From: Pyropia yezoensis
Taxonomy: Eukaryota; Rhodophyta; Bangiophyceae; Bangiales; Bangiaceae
Direction of reading: 5' to 3'
Assembly: GCA_009829735.1 (NCBI GenBank)
Contig: CM020619.1
Location: forward strand, 17,675,816-17,739,815
Length of the DNA stretch: 64,000 nucleotides
Shown: piece by piece, positions 29,719 to 41,293 of the stretch
Position numbering within the stretch: the stretch's first letter is position 1
How the letters are laid out: each line of letters starts with the position of its first letter
Program-made: the position numbers and the translations under genes
Notes under the pieces: model-generated
Seen by the model: only the letters and a program-made list of their open reading frames with translations
What the model was told of the DNA's origin: nothing
Database searches by the model: none

Positions 29719-32700
29719 TCATTGGTTGGGCGGCGGCGGCGCGCTGGACGCCATCGTCTTGAAGCTTTGGGACGCAGCGAGGGACTTGGAGAAGGCGCCT
29801 TCTGGCGCGCGGATGGTAAACTGCTTGATCTCATCCACGCCCGGTAGCTTCTCCGTGCCGTCAAACTGGCTGACGAGGAACGACTTGGATGGTGCAAAGT
29901 CGGGGTGCTTCTTGGCTGCCTTCTTCTTCTTCATAGGCAGGAGTGACCTGCTCTTGCGGGTGCTCAGTGCGCCGCGCTTGCCGTCAGCCTCCTCATCCGA
30001 GTCGCTGTCCGACTCCTCCAGGTCATCGTCATCATCGTCCCCCGACAGGTCGTCGTCATCCTCGAGGACGTCGTCTTCCTCCCCATCCTCTTCCACCAGG
30101 CTGTCCAAGACAGAGCCCCCGTCCCGCTTCCTGGCGTCTGCGCCGCTGCTGCTGCCACCGGGGCTGGCTACGCTACCCATCGAAGCGCCCGCACCGCCGC
30201 CACCGCCACGGCGGGACTTTTTGGACCGGAACTCGGTCGTCAGCCCGACGGCCTTTGGTGACAGCGCCGACTTGAGCGCCTTTTCCGCGCCGCTCAGCCG
30301 GGTTGACCGACCCAGCTCCCCATACATACGCAGCACCTCTGACTCATAGCGCTCTGCGAGAGCAGGGCGCCGCAGCTTGTGGGTGGGCGTCAGCAGCTCA
30401 TTTTCCATGGTGAAGCCCATGCCCGAAGCGTCCAGGTTGGTTTCAAAAGAGACGTTGCGCACCCGCTCATGGGGGGGCAGCTTGGACACCTTGGCTTGCC
30501 GCTGCAAGTCAGACAGTACCGCCTGCTTCAGCTGCGCCTCGGGGGATGCCACGAGCGTTTCCAGGCTCGGCGGGTGCCCATACTTCGGCGCCCACTGCAG
30601 CTCAATGTAGAGCTTGTTAGGAACCACCACCGCCACCAGCACGCTCTCGCCGGGCGACACATGGATCCACAGCTGGGTGACAAAGGGAGACTTGACCAGC
30701 TCGGACGTCACGTTCTCCACCGCCACGTGCTCTCCAGTGGCCAGGGACAGGATGTTCTTTCGCCGATCAATGATCGCGAGTGACCCGTCCGCGTTCCACT
30801 TGCCAATGTCTCCGGTGCACAGCCAGCCGTCAATGAGCGCCTCGTCCGTTTCTGGCTTGTTCTTGTGGTACCCCTTGAAGACCGACGGCCCCCGCACCAT
30901 TATCTCCCCGCGGGGTGGCTTGTCCTTGGAGGTGTACCCCATGCTCGGGACGTCCCGCAGCTTCACTTGCGCCACTGGCAGCAGGCCGCCAACATTTCCC
31001 GCAGCTGATGTGCACGGGTGGCCGACACTGACTGCGGCGGCCGTCTCAGACATGCCGTAGCCCTGGCAGATGCGCACGTTGCAGGCGACGCGCAAGAAGA
31101 GGTGCGTCTCTGGTGGCAGCGGCGCCGCGCCCGACAGCACGATCTTCACATTGGGCAAGATGGCCTCCCTGAGGCCGTTGAACACCAGGCGGTCCAGCTG
31201 GGCCGACCGCCGCCGGTCGTCAAAGCCTTTCCGCTTGGTCACCATCCGCAGCTGCTTCTTGTACGCCCACCAGAACACCCGCTGGCTAGCGGTTGACCGC
31301 TGGGCTAACGCCGCACGGATGGTGTCTTCCACCCGGGACAGCATGCGCGGCACGGCAGGCAGGATGGTTGGGTTCATGCACCGGATGTCCTCCAGCAGCG
31401 TCTTGGAGTTGCCAGACGAAAAGCCGACGCCCACGCCGAGGAGCAAAAAGGCCAAGCTGAGCGTCAGCTCAAACACGTGCGCCAGCGGCAAGATGGACAG
31501 CGCCACGTCGTCGGCGCCGAGGCGCAACTCGAACTGGTCATTTGCCCGCATGAAGCCCGTGACGGCGGCAATGAGGTTCCCGTTGGTGAGCATCACCCCC
31601 TTGGGCACCCCCCCCGTGCCCGACGTGTAGATCAAGACGGCCACCTCGTCCAGGCGGGCCCGCTCCGCGTTGCGCGCAGACTTGGCCGAGTCCCCCACCG
31701 GCGCCGCCCGTGGGGAGCCGCGCCCCACCGCGGGCGACGCAGACGGCGCCGACACCAGCCCCGACGGAGAGGTGGGGGACAGGGAGCGGTGGGCGCCCTG
31801 GGAGCTGGAGCGGGACGACCCAAACGGCGCCGACGGGGCGCCGTTGGGCGACAGCCCCGGCGGGGATGCGCCCGACGTGGACGGGGAGGCAAACATGGTG
31901 GCCGTTGAAAAGGAGTTTGGGCCCTCGCAGCAGTCAAGGAGCGTCGACAGCGTCTGGACGCCGTCGACGGCCAGGTCGGGGCTCTCCGAGTCAATCACCA
32001 CCGTGTGCTGAAGGGTGCCACACTGGGCCCGCACCGTCGACACGGTGGGCAGCTGTCGGGCGCCGACAAAGAGCGCCACAATCTCCGCGTGGTCCACAAT
32101 CTGCGCCACCGCCGACGCGGACAGGGTGGCGTAGAGGGGCACCACCACCAGCCGGCGGGAGGAGGCGGCGAGGTGCACGAGCTGCCACTCGGCCGAGTTG
32201 GCCGCCATAATCCCCACCGCCTGCCCCGGCGTGAGCCGCAGCACGTCGGAAAAGACCATGCCAATGGACGACGCCCGCCGCTCGGCCAGCCGAAAGGTAA
32301 TCCACGAGCTGCTCTTCTTCTCATTGCCGGGCACCGTCAGCGACTCGGCCCCGCCAGACGTGGTGACGGGGCACCCAAAGCACCGCTTTTGTGGGTACAG
32401 CTTGGAGGCGTGCCTGTCAACGACAAGCAGCGGGCACACAACAGGCACATCCACGGGAGAGGAGAGAGAGCGGGGGGGCACAGAAACAACAGTGACGAAA
32501 AAAAAAAGAGAGCGCCACGCAGTTCACCAGCCAAGCACAACCAGGACACAGCCACACAGCACGGGGGGGGGGGGGGACGTGCAAAGAGGGCAGAGCATAC
32601 CGACGTGGACCGGATGGGGTCAGACCGCTGCGCTGGCCAAAAGAGCCAGCCGGAGGGCGCCCCCCAAGGCTGAGCACCGCCGCGACCAGGGGATCCTCTC

Positions 32701-33256
32701 CGACCGCGTGGAACGCACAGCAGGCCCACCCCCGCTGCCAGCCCCTCCTCGTCAAAAGCCGTGCGCCAATGACCCCCAACGACAACGTCCAGCACGCACG
32801 CCCCCCCGCGGCAACGGGGACTGTGGGAGGGAGGGGAGAACCAGCCGGCACACCCCATGCGGCCGCCGGCCGCCCCCCCGGCGGCGGCAACCCGCCGCCG
32901 TGGGGACCCCACCCCCCCCACGCTCCCGCACCTGCCGGGGAAAGGGCAAGCCGCGGAAAAGAGAACCGCAGTGGGGGGAAGGAGAGAGGGGGAGGGGCTA
33001 AAGCCCCAACCCCATCACACACTCCCCTGTGTGGTGGGTGCCGCACCCCCCTCCTGCGCGTGCGCGGGAGGGGCGCAACCACGCCAAACGCGTCGTGCCG
33101 CAGGTCACGCGTGGCGGCATCCGCCGCCCAGACGCGCGGCCACGCGGAAAAGCGTCGGCCCGCCAACAACAACACGCACACAACCACACACAAAACAAAC
33201 CCGTGCCCCTGCCACACCGGCGACACCCACAACCGTCGCGGGGAACGGGGGGCTGG

Positions 33257-33295
<39 letters not shown>

Positions 33296-33526
33296 GCTGC
33301 AAGCGGCGGCCAAAATAACGCACTCGAGGAGGTCCCACGGCGAACACAGCGTCACGTCATCGAGCGGCTGGGAGGGCATGACGAGCCCCCCGTCGACGCC
33401 GCTGTACGTGCTCACCCGCACCTTGGTCTCCCCCACCGGCAGCTGCCCGTGGCCGACGCTCACCGACACGACCGACGACGCGGCCGCCGCGGCCGACGGC
33501 CGAAAGTACTTGCCGGTCTTGCCCAT
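29719..33526 (-). CDS. Long-chain acyl-CoA synthetase (AMP-binding enzyme), two exons
   Basis: Activates fatty acids to acyl-CoA through an acyl-adenylate. Exon 1 is 33526-33324 (ATG at 33526, MGKTGKYFRPS), intron 33323-32414 (GTGCGT donor, TTGACAG acceptor), exon 2 32413-29719. The phase-2 junction joins WDLLE to HASKLYPQK and restores the family N-terminus; total 965 aa. Family motifs: ATP-binding loop YTSGTGGVPKG (about 329), LSGAAPLPPET, GYGMSETAA (about 518) and GWLCTGDIG with DRRKN (about 595-620). A Ser/Pro/Ala insert of about 80 residues precedes the P-loop. The C-terminus is an unusual extension of about 170 residues with a long Asp/Glu/Ser run and a following basic patch (RKSRSLLPMKKKKAAKK). 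I see no obvious membrane segment or transit peptide, so location is open. The substrate chain length is inferred from the family. Confidence 0.88.
33258..33293. repeat. Homopolymer of 36 G in the acyl-CoA synthetase intron
   Basis: Uninterrupted G run on the plus strand; the intron transcript reads it as C. Homopolymers this long are prone to slippage and to assembly error. Confidence 0.85.
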
Positions 33527-34663
33527 GGTGGGCAGCACGCCCCCGCGCCGCCGCCGCCACAGTCCCCTCCCGCGCAGGGGGCCCCCACGCGGTGCGCCCG
33601 ACGGCGGCGGTCGTGCTGGTGCTGGTGCTGATGGCGGTGCTGGTGACGGTGCTGGTGGCGGTGCTGGTGCTGGTGGCGGTGCTGGTGGCAGTGGGCGCTG
33701 GCGGGGCCGCGGCCGCCGGCGGCAGGGACGGTGTGGTTTGGGGGTGGCGGCCGCCGCCGCAAACGGGCGGCGGGCGGTGGTGGCGGCGGCGGCGGGTGCG
33801 GGTGGTGGTGGTGCCAGTGCCGGCGGCCGCGGCAGCGGTCGCCAACGGCAGGGTCGGCGGCGGCGGCGGTGGCGGCGGCGGTGGCGGCAGGGGCGGCGGG
33901 CGTTGCGGCAACGACCGCGCGCGGGGCCGGCCTGCCGCGGGCGGTGGGCGGCGGCGGGCGGCGACGGCCGCGGCGACGGCAGCGGCGGCGCAGCGGCGGC
34001 CGCCGCCGCCGCCGCCGCAGCAGCAGCAGCAGTGGCAGCGCCGCGGCACACACGGCCGGCACGCAGGTTCGTGCGCGCGGGTCGGTGCGCCGGCCCCCGC
34101 GGCGCGTCGTGTGGCCACCAAACCCTCACCGGTGCCCCCCCCCCCCCCCGCCCCTACCGCCGCCGCCCCCCCCTCCCCGTCCAACCGGCCACGGTCACGC
34201 CCGACGCGGGGTCCTCGGCGCGACGGGGCCCACGGCCGGCGGCGCTGTCGTGGGGCGCGTCCCGCGCAACTCCTCCCCCCTTTGCCACCCCCCCCCCCCG
34301 CCCCCTCTTCCCCCTCCCACCCCCTCCCCAGAACCACCCCCAACCCCCCCACGCCAAGGCCGCGCACACCCTAATGCCACCGCAATGGATGGGGGGGCGG
34401 TGGGGGGGGGGGGGGGGAAGGGGGTAGGCCGCGACGGTGCAGCGTCCGTGGCGGCCGGCGCGCCACTGTGGAGCGCGGGGCGTCGTTGGGGTGGGCGTCG
34501 TTGGGGTGGGGGGGGAAGCGGGACGCGCCCGCGTCCACCCCCCCCCCCCCCACCCGGCGGTACGGTGCGCACGGCGCTGGCGGGGGGGGGGGGGGGCCGC
34601 AGGCGGCCAGCGGCGGCGGCCGGCGCGCGACAGCGGGGGTGCGCCCGCCGCCGCCGCCGCCGC

Positions 34664-34707
<44 letters not shown>

Positions 34708-36747
34708 CGGCGCAGCGGGCGCAGGGGCGGGGGGGGTGGCGGCGACGCGTCCCTGTCGACGGCGCGGCGCGCCCCCCCCCCCCCCCCCCGTGGTGCGCGC
34801 CCACCCCGCCATTGGTGGGCAGGCAGCTGCCGGGACGCCACCGCCGCCACCGCCGCCACCACCGCCACCGCCGTCGCCGCCGTCGCCGTCGCCGCTGCTG
34901 CCGACGCCGACGCCGACGCCGACGGGGTCTGGGCGGTGGGCGGCGTGGGGGGGGGCTGACAGGCCGCCACGGCGGCCAGACGGAGGGGGGGGCTGGAGAC
35001 AAGGGGAGGCGGGGGCGGGGGGGGGGGGGGGGGGGGAGGGGGGGAGGGGGGGAGGGGGCACGCCACTGGCGACCGCCGCGGCGGGCGGCGGCGGCGGGGG
35101 TGGTGGCGCGGCGGCGGGCGGGGGGAGGGGGAGGAGGGGGAAAGAGGGAGAGGGTGGGGCGGCCGGCCGGCTGGGATGCCGGTCGACCCTTCCCTCCTCC
35201 TCTCCCTCCCTCCCCCGCCGCCCGCCGCCCCCCCCCCCCCCCCCCCCGGCAAGCGCCAACGCCCGTCGCCAGCGGCGGGCCGCCACGCCAGTGAGAAAAA
35301 AAAGAAAGAGGGAAGGGGGGGGGGGGGGGAGGGCGGTTCTCCCGCCCCCCCCCCCCTTCCCTTCCTTCCTACATCCCCAGCTCCCTCTCTCTAGGGGGGC
35401 CTCGTCCCTGGGGGGGCGCCTGCCCATGATCATCATGACCCGTAGGTATGTACGATGGCCGCGGGTCGGTACACGCCTGCCCTCCCCCCCCCCCCCCCGC
35501 CGCCGCGATCCCCGTGACGGGGGGGGGGGGTGGGGGGCGGTGCCAGCGGCGCGGCCGTTGGCGGGTCGGTCGCCCATGACCGTGACCGGGACGACGGGGG
35601 GGGGGGGGGGTGGTGGTGGCCCAGAGCCGCCCGGCGTTCCCAGTGGCGCACCGACTGACACGCGCCCGACATGGCTGTGGGTGGGGGGGGCGGGAGGGCG
35701 GGCGGGCGGGCGGGGGTGCCGGCGGTGGGGGTGGGGGGAGGGAGAGGGGTAGAGGGAGGGGGAGGGGGAGGGGAGGGGTAGGGGGAGGGGGAGGGGTAGG
35801 GGGAGGGGGAGGGGTAGGGGTAGGGGGAGGGGGAGGGTTAAGGGGGAGGGGGAGGGTTAAGGGGGAGGGGAGAGCGGGAGCGCCCGCCCCGCGACCACAG
35901 CCGCGCGGGGCGATGCTGCAAGCCGGCACGGCCTGGTCACGCGGAAATATTTCAAGCTGTCAGCAGGCGGCGGCCACGGGGGGCGCTGCTCGTATGTATC
36001 CAATTGGATGTCTTGGTTGATACTTCAGGCGACGACGGTTGGTATGGGCATGTAGAGGATCCCGCTCTTTGTCAATTGGAGTTTGACCACCATCGGCATG
36101 TCAGATCCCTGCGCCCATTCAAACCAGATGCCACGGACAGTCACAAAAAGCCCGCACGACTCCTTTGGAAGGACTGCTGGAACAGCCGTCTCACAAGTTT
36201 TGGGGTGACGAGCGATGGGCTTGCAAGACACCCAGCATGCTGGGTGCTAGATCCATACATAGCAACCGGGCTGGGGTCCCAACGTCTGGCCGTCGAGGTC
36301 CTCGCTCGTGCCGCCACGCCGTCGTCGGCTGACCACAAGCTGGGCAGGGCGCCGCGGCGGTGGCGCCCCGCAAATCCCCTACCTACCTACCGCACCCACG
36401 CCCCTCCCCCTCCCCCCCCCCCCCCGCCCGCACGCCTCGGCACGGATCCACAGGCGACGGGTGAAGAAGCACGGGGCCACCACCTGTTGCCAACCAGTCC
36501 ACCGTGTGGCGTCTATGGTGCCGACGCGGCATCGACGGGCGAGTGCGCACGCGTGACCAGCAGGGGGCCCACGCGGGAGCCGGCGAGGGAGGGGGACAGC
36601 CCCCCGTGGACACGGGCTTGGCGACGCCCGCTGCGGCGTTGCCCTTTTTTGCCACCGTCGGGCCAGCACCCAGCTGCCGCCCGCGTGGGAGCGGGCCACG
36701 CGGGAGGTCGGTCGGGCATCCGGCGGGCGGACGGCCACGTCCCCACC
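33527..36747. other. Low-complexity GC-rich intergenic region
   Basis: Very GC-rich sequence upstream of the acyl-CoA synthetase. It includes a GGTGCT/GGTGGC hexamer-like run (33600-33700), CCG triplet runs (34645-34705), and many G or C runs of 10-24 bases. Long open frames on all six strands translate to Pro, Ala, Arg or Gly repeats and have no recognisable domains. The first few hundred bases presumably hold the acyl-CoA synthetase promoter; no TATA element was recognised. Confidence 0.45.
35723..35877 (+). repeat. G-rich array with GGGGTA / GGGTTA interruptions
   Basis: Tandem GGGGGA-type units separated by GGGGTA and, at the right end, AGGGTTAAGGGGG. At least twenty runs of four or more G occur on one strand, so this can form stacked G-quadruplexes. 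The GGGTTA units recall telomere-like repeats but are too few to call one. Confidence 0.75.
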
Positions 36748-37436
36748 ATGGTGGGTTCCGTCAACGGCATCCCGTATGGGAACAAGCCGGACGAGGACAA
36801 CTACCTCGTGTGGCGCTTCCAAATGGGCACGTTTTGCGACTTGCCGACTGCTGGGCGCCCGTTGCCCCGGTGGCTGAGGCTGCCCGGAAAGCGGCTGGGG
36901 GACCGGTTGGTCCCGTACGCAGCGCCGACGCTGCGGACGGCGACGGTGGTTCCCAAGGGGCCACCCCCACCGCCAGGGCGGGCCCGGCCGTACTGACGGC
37001 CACGGAGGCGCGGGCGGATGAGGTGGCCAAGTCGATCATGGCGCTCAACGTTAAGCCACAGCATCTGGGTACATTTCGTACCCACCCTACGGCTCGAGGG
37101 GTGTGGGAGGCTCTGGCTGAAGAGTTTCTGTCTCACGGGCGCGGGGACTTAAACGCGATGAAGCTCCGCGAGCAATTGGTCGCCCTTAAGATGCACCGCA
37201 ACGAGTCAGCGGCCAAGTACGTCTCCCGCGGCCGCACCCTCGTCTGGAAGCTACGAGAGATGGGGATTGTTCTCGACGAGGAGTACGTGGCAAAGACCAT
37301 CTTGTCTGGGGCGCTGCCCAAGTTTAAGTTGGTCAAAGATGTGCTGCCGCACATGCCAAACTTCACCGTTCTACGGGTACTGCGTGGACTGCGGAACGCA
37401 GAGCACCAGTTTGCATTCGATCGTCGCCACCACTGA
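36748..37436 (+). pseudogene. Copia-type (Ty1/copia) gag fragment
   Basis: Starts at an ATG in a good context (CCACCATGG) with GNKPDEDNYLVWRFQMGTF, matching the start of copia gag proteins. A frameshift near 36840 moves to the second frame, which carries the gag_2/UBN2 helical core: GVWEALAEEF, LREQLVALKMHRNES, YVSRGRTLVWKLREMG, then VAKTILSGALPKFKLV. It stops at 37436. No zinc knuckle, protease or pol follows, and no LTRs were found, so this is a decayed fragment. Confidence 0.75.
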
Positions 37437-39091
37437 CTGGTGACGCTGCTGCCGCGAAAAAGCCGCCGGTGCTGCTGTCAGAGCCACAACACGGCACCAT
37501 TCAGCGCCGCGTTGGGGTGAGAGCCGACGCGGCTGGCTGCCCGGCCGACCGCGGTCACGGTACCGTCGCCCGTGACCTCCCGGGGGACGACGGCGACGAT
37601 CGGGGGAAGCAGGTCGTGCCGGCATGGCCCGCTCAGCGGTCGCGGTGCGCGGCGGCTGATGGAGACGGCGGTCGTCGGTGCGCGGCCTCCCCGTCTTTGC
37701 CGCCGCCGCGGCCATAGCCGCCGCTGCCGCCGCCGCGTCGCGGCCGCGGTAGCGGGCAAACAGCCACCACACGTCTGTCCGTACCGTCAGCCGCTGTTTC
37801 CGAGAAACGCAAGGTGCTGGCCGTGGCCACAGCTGGAGCCACCGCCACGGTGACGATCCCGGCCCACCGGCGCCCCATTCTCTGTGAGCGCCATGGCGGG
37901 GGACGAAGAGGGCATGAAAGGCTGTGCGCCGCGTACGCGGCAGCGGCGACGGTGGCGGCAGCGGCGACGGCGGTGGCAGCGGCGGCGGCGTTTGTGTGTG
38001 CAGCGGCAGTGTTCGTACGGTCGGCAGAACCGATGGGGCTCAAACGGTGGCCTCGCAGAGGTTTTTCCCCCCCAAATTTAGTGCAATAATGTGTTGCTTT
38101 CACTGCTGAGCACGATCGTGCCAGACGCGACCAGCAGGCGCAAGACCCCCATTGACGACGAGAGGGCGCGCGCGCCGCACGACCGCGGCGTCTAAAACAT
38201 GGGCGTGGAGACATACCCACTCGGCACAGGAGGCACCAGCCCATGAGTGCAAGCAGGAGACAGTGGCCGGGAAGCGGGCGCAACTGGAGCACACACCACC
38301 AGGGTCACGTCCGCAACCAACGCGCGCGATCTGCCGCTGCCGCCTACGTCTACTGGCGCCAACCTGCCCCCGTCAGAAAGCATACGAGGCTCTAAAACCC
38401 ACGAGCACTTGTGCAAGGCAAGTCGCTGCCATACGGGGCGCCGGGCTGGGCCGTGCGCGAAACGTCGCAGTCGTCGCGGACACTCAGGGGGGTACCACTG
38501 ACGATCACCGACGCGCGTCACCACCGAGCGTGGGGAGCCACACGGTCCTCCAGCTGTCGCACCATTACTCGTAAACAACCAGGCACTGCACAGGAGAAGC
38601 AGGCTGTCGGCACGCAGACGCGTAGTACAATGCAATGTTATTAATGGGGGTTGCATACACAACCGTGCAGCACCAAGGGAGCATGTGGGTCGCTGGCGGC
38701 GGAGCCCAACCACGGGCACTCGCCAGAGGCCGGCGCCACAAGCCACAGAGGATGCATGTGGAACGCTGTCCCCATCGACCGCCGTGGCCAACGCGTGCTC
38801 CGCGAACCCGCCCACAATGTCCCCATCGACCGGCCAGCCACCACACGGACGGAAAAAAAAAAAAGCGTAGCAACGACAAACCCGCCAACTCAAGGTGACA
38901 ACTGGCAGGGGCCGCGTCGACAGGGCGGCCAGGGTCCAAAAATAACAGCCGACGTGCATTCGAGTACATCACCGCGGGTGCGCTCGCGAGTCGCTGCAAA
39001 ACAAGAAGAAAAGAGAAAGGTACAACCCGAGCGGGGCACCTCCACCCCCCCCTGCGTGCCAAAGGAAAAAGGTGCGGAGTTATCCGTCCGT
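37437..39091. other. Intergenic region, no supported gene
   Basis: Contains CGG/GCC-rich simple sequence (37680-38000) and a more balanced part (38060-39000). A 15-bp direct repeat TGTCCCCATCGACCG occurs near 38768 and 38819, and a run of A lies near 38852. Open frames on the minus strand (for example 38192-38959) lack domain-like composition. Confidence 0.4.
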
Positions 39092-40402
39092 CTACCGCTC
39101 GCCCCCCTCCCCAACAGCTGCCCATACCCGAGTGGACGCCCAGCGCTCCAGCCACGGCCGCCCCACGTCGGCGGCAGCGAGCACCCAATCCGACCCCGGC
39201 TGGAGGCCCGAACGCCAAGCGGCCCGTGCCGGTGCCAGCAGCGCGTGCGCCACGGTCGGCGCCACCGCGGCCGTGTAGGCCGACACGCGGACGCCCCCAA
39301 CGATGAGCTCTCCCCCCAGCGGGTGCGGCGCATACGCACCCGCAGCCGTCACCGTCTCAATCCGCACAACGGTGCCGTTGGCGCCCACAGGCAACACGTG
39401 CAGCGTATCCCCTACGCGTACCGTATCAGCTGGCGCGGGCACGCCATTCACCCACAAGAAATGGCCGCCAGTGAGCGTCACTGACGAACCCGACTCGGTT
39501 GTCAGCGACAGGAAAGGGAGGAGCACATCCGGGTCGGCGTGCGAAAAGGCGTGCACAACACCGCCATCGGCGGGCGCCGCACGGCCCGCCGCGGGGTGCA
39601 CCGCTAGGGTGTCGCCGACAGTGAGATCTCGTACCCGCACGGTCCCACCGCCAGAGGCAGCTCCACCGCCAACACCCATCGTGGCTGATGTCGCCGTCGC
39701 CGCTGCCGTGTGCACGACCGCGTCGGCAGGGAAGCACTGCGACACGGACGTGGCTACGTCATTCGCGGCCACCCCCAGGCGCCGTTGCAGCAGGCGCGCC
39801 GGTACGGGCTTGTCCTTATCATTCGCGCCCATTCCACGGTACCAGCACTTGAGCGGGTCCTCCCCGCGTGTCTCCCACAGCAGCATGTACTTGTAGCCCG
39901 CTTCCTCGCCCAGAAAGGGCGCCGTCTCGTTGTGCACAAAGGCGACAAGCGTGCCGTTGCGCAGCGTCGTCTTACCACAGACCCGCGGATCGGTCTCGGC
40001 GCCAAAGAGCGCCCGCGTTTCGAGGAGCGCCCGCAGTAGCGGCGTGTCGGACGGCACCGCGTCCATACGCGCTAGCGCGCGGTGGCCCGACGCCGACACG
40101 TTGTTGACAACGTGCTCGTAAAGATCAGCCGTGATGAGGTTAGTGTAGGGGTAGAGTTGGCGGCCCTCGCAGCGGGTTCCATCCATCAGGATGGAGTTGT
40201 GAAAGAGGCGGACGTAGCCCTGCCGCTGGCGGGTCGTCGTGTACGTCTCGTGAACCACCGTCTTGGGGCACGCGTCGGTAGACTGGAGGTGCAGCTCATA
40301 GACGTCGGGCAGGCGCTCCATATGAAAGGCCGCCGCGCCCTGGGGGGGAACACCCGCGCCCACACACGCCAACACTAGCGCCAGCGTGAGGGCAAGGCTC
40401 AT
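39092..40402 (-). CDS. Secreted protein with hedgehog-type Hint (Hog) domain
   Basis: 436 aa, starting at the ATG at 40402 because it opens a signal peptide (MSLALTLALVLACVGAG, cleavage likely near residue 25). Residues 26-222 form a domain I do not recognise, with four Cys (45, 78, 142, 186) and potential N-glycosylation sites (NVS, NGT, NET). The Hint domain begins at Cys223 (SQCFPADAVV) and shows the family pattern: VRDLTVGDTLAV, a beta-rich core, TGGHFLWVNG with Thr311 and His314, ADTVRVGDTLHVL, then VVRIETVTAAGAYAPHPLGG. In hedgehog proteins this domain cleaves itself before the Cys and attaches a sterol or releases the N-terminal part, so residues 26-222 would be the released secreted domain. 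No hedgehog signalling domain is present. Hint domains with unrelated secreted N-termini are known from algae and other protists. The frame extends upstream through low-complexity sequence without an ATG-supported start. Confidence 0.85.
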   Translation of the reverse strand: MSLALTLALVLACVGAGVPPQGAAAFHMERLPDVYELHLQSTDACPKTVVHETYTTTRQRQGYVRLFHNSILMDGTRCEGRQLYPYTNLITADLYEHVVNNVSASGHRALARMDAVPSDTPLLRALLETRALFGAETDPRVCGKTTLRNGTLVAFVHNETAPFLGEEAGYKYMLLWETRGEDPLKCWYRGMGANDKDKPVPARLLQRRLGVAANDVATSVSQCFPADAVVHTAAATATSATMGVGGGAASGGGTVRVRDLTVGDTLAVHPAAGRAAPADGGVVHAFSHADPDVLLPFLSLTTESGSSVTLTGGHFLWVNGVPAPADTVRVGDTLHVLPVGANGTVVRIETVTAAGAYAPHPLGGELIVGGVRVSAYTAAVAPTVAHALLAPARAAWRSGLQPGSDWVLAAADVGRPWLERWASTRVWAAVGEGGER

Positions 40403-41257
40403 GCCCACCCCCCGCGCGCGCCTCCGAGACCCAACGGACGGCTCCTGCCGCCGCTGTGGCGGCGCAAGGGCGCAGCGGTCGCCCCCGCCGGATACCGCCG
40501 ACGCACAGGATCTCCGCGGTGGTCCCCAACCAACAACCGATATCCCCTCCACCATTGCCGGGTCGACACCCCCCGCACCGCCGGCGCGGCCGTCGCTCGC
40601 GGCGGCCGCGGGCCATGGGCGGCGCGCCCGCCGGCGAGTCCGCAGCCCCCCGCCACCACCGCCGTCGTCGCCGTTGCCGCTGTCACCGCAACATGCAGAG
40701 CACGGGGGCGACCGGCCACGGGGCGGTGCCGCCGCTGGCGCCGCCGTCGCGGCCACGCCCACCCCCCCCACGGCGGGTAACCGGCGCCCGCGGCGATGGT
40801 CGCCTCCGCCGCCGACGCCGCCGCAGCCGCCCTCCCCGCCCTCCCCGCCGAGGCCGCCGGCCCCGACCAACGCCACCGCCGGCCGTGGCGGCTGCCGTCG
40901 GCCCGCCCAGCGCGCCAGCGACTCACCGACGGCCGCCGTGTCCACCGCGGCAGCAAACGAGCACCACCAGGTCGCCTCTGCCGCTGCCGCGGGCGGCCCG
41001 TCTGGGACACGCTGTCGCCGTTGGCCCGTCGACGGCGCTGCTGCCGCCGCCGCCGCTGGCGCTCCGCCGCCCCCCCCCCCAACCCCCGTCCTCCTTCTCG
41101 CCGCCGCAAGTCTTGCCTGCCGACACGCGGTGGCGCCGGCCGCCATGGCGGTGGCGGTCGTCGTCGTCGCGCGCATCGCGGCGCGCCGCGGCGCGCACGC
41201 GAACCAACGCCCGGCGGTGCTGACGGGAGCGCACGACAGCGGCGGCGGTGGTACAAC

Positions 41258-41293
<36 letters not shown>

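Noticed and set aside
28243..30349. 359- and 629-aa plus-strand frames
   Set aside because: Translation of the inverted minisatellite and the antisense of the acyl-CoA synthetase gene.
32414..32481. N-terminal extension of the acyl-CoA synthetase frame
   Set aside because: It begins at GTG and ends in a good 3' splice site (TTGACAG). The phase-2 join to exon 1 explains the N-terminus better.
33731..35752. 673-aa plus-strand frame and a 488-aa minus-strand frame
   Set aside because: Products are almost entirely Gly, Pro, Ala and Arg from CCG/GGC repeats, and all frames are open together. No domain and no clear start.
36025..36338. Minus-strand frames near the copia gag relic, possibly protease-region sequence
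   Set aside because: A GILYMPIPTVVA segment is vaguely like copia LYVP sequence, but there is no catalytic motif and the orientation is opposite to the gag.
38192..38959. 255-aa minus-strand frame
   Set aside because: Cys/Arg/Trp-rich composition typical of translated non-coding GC-rich DNA, with no domain.
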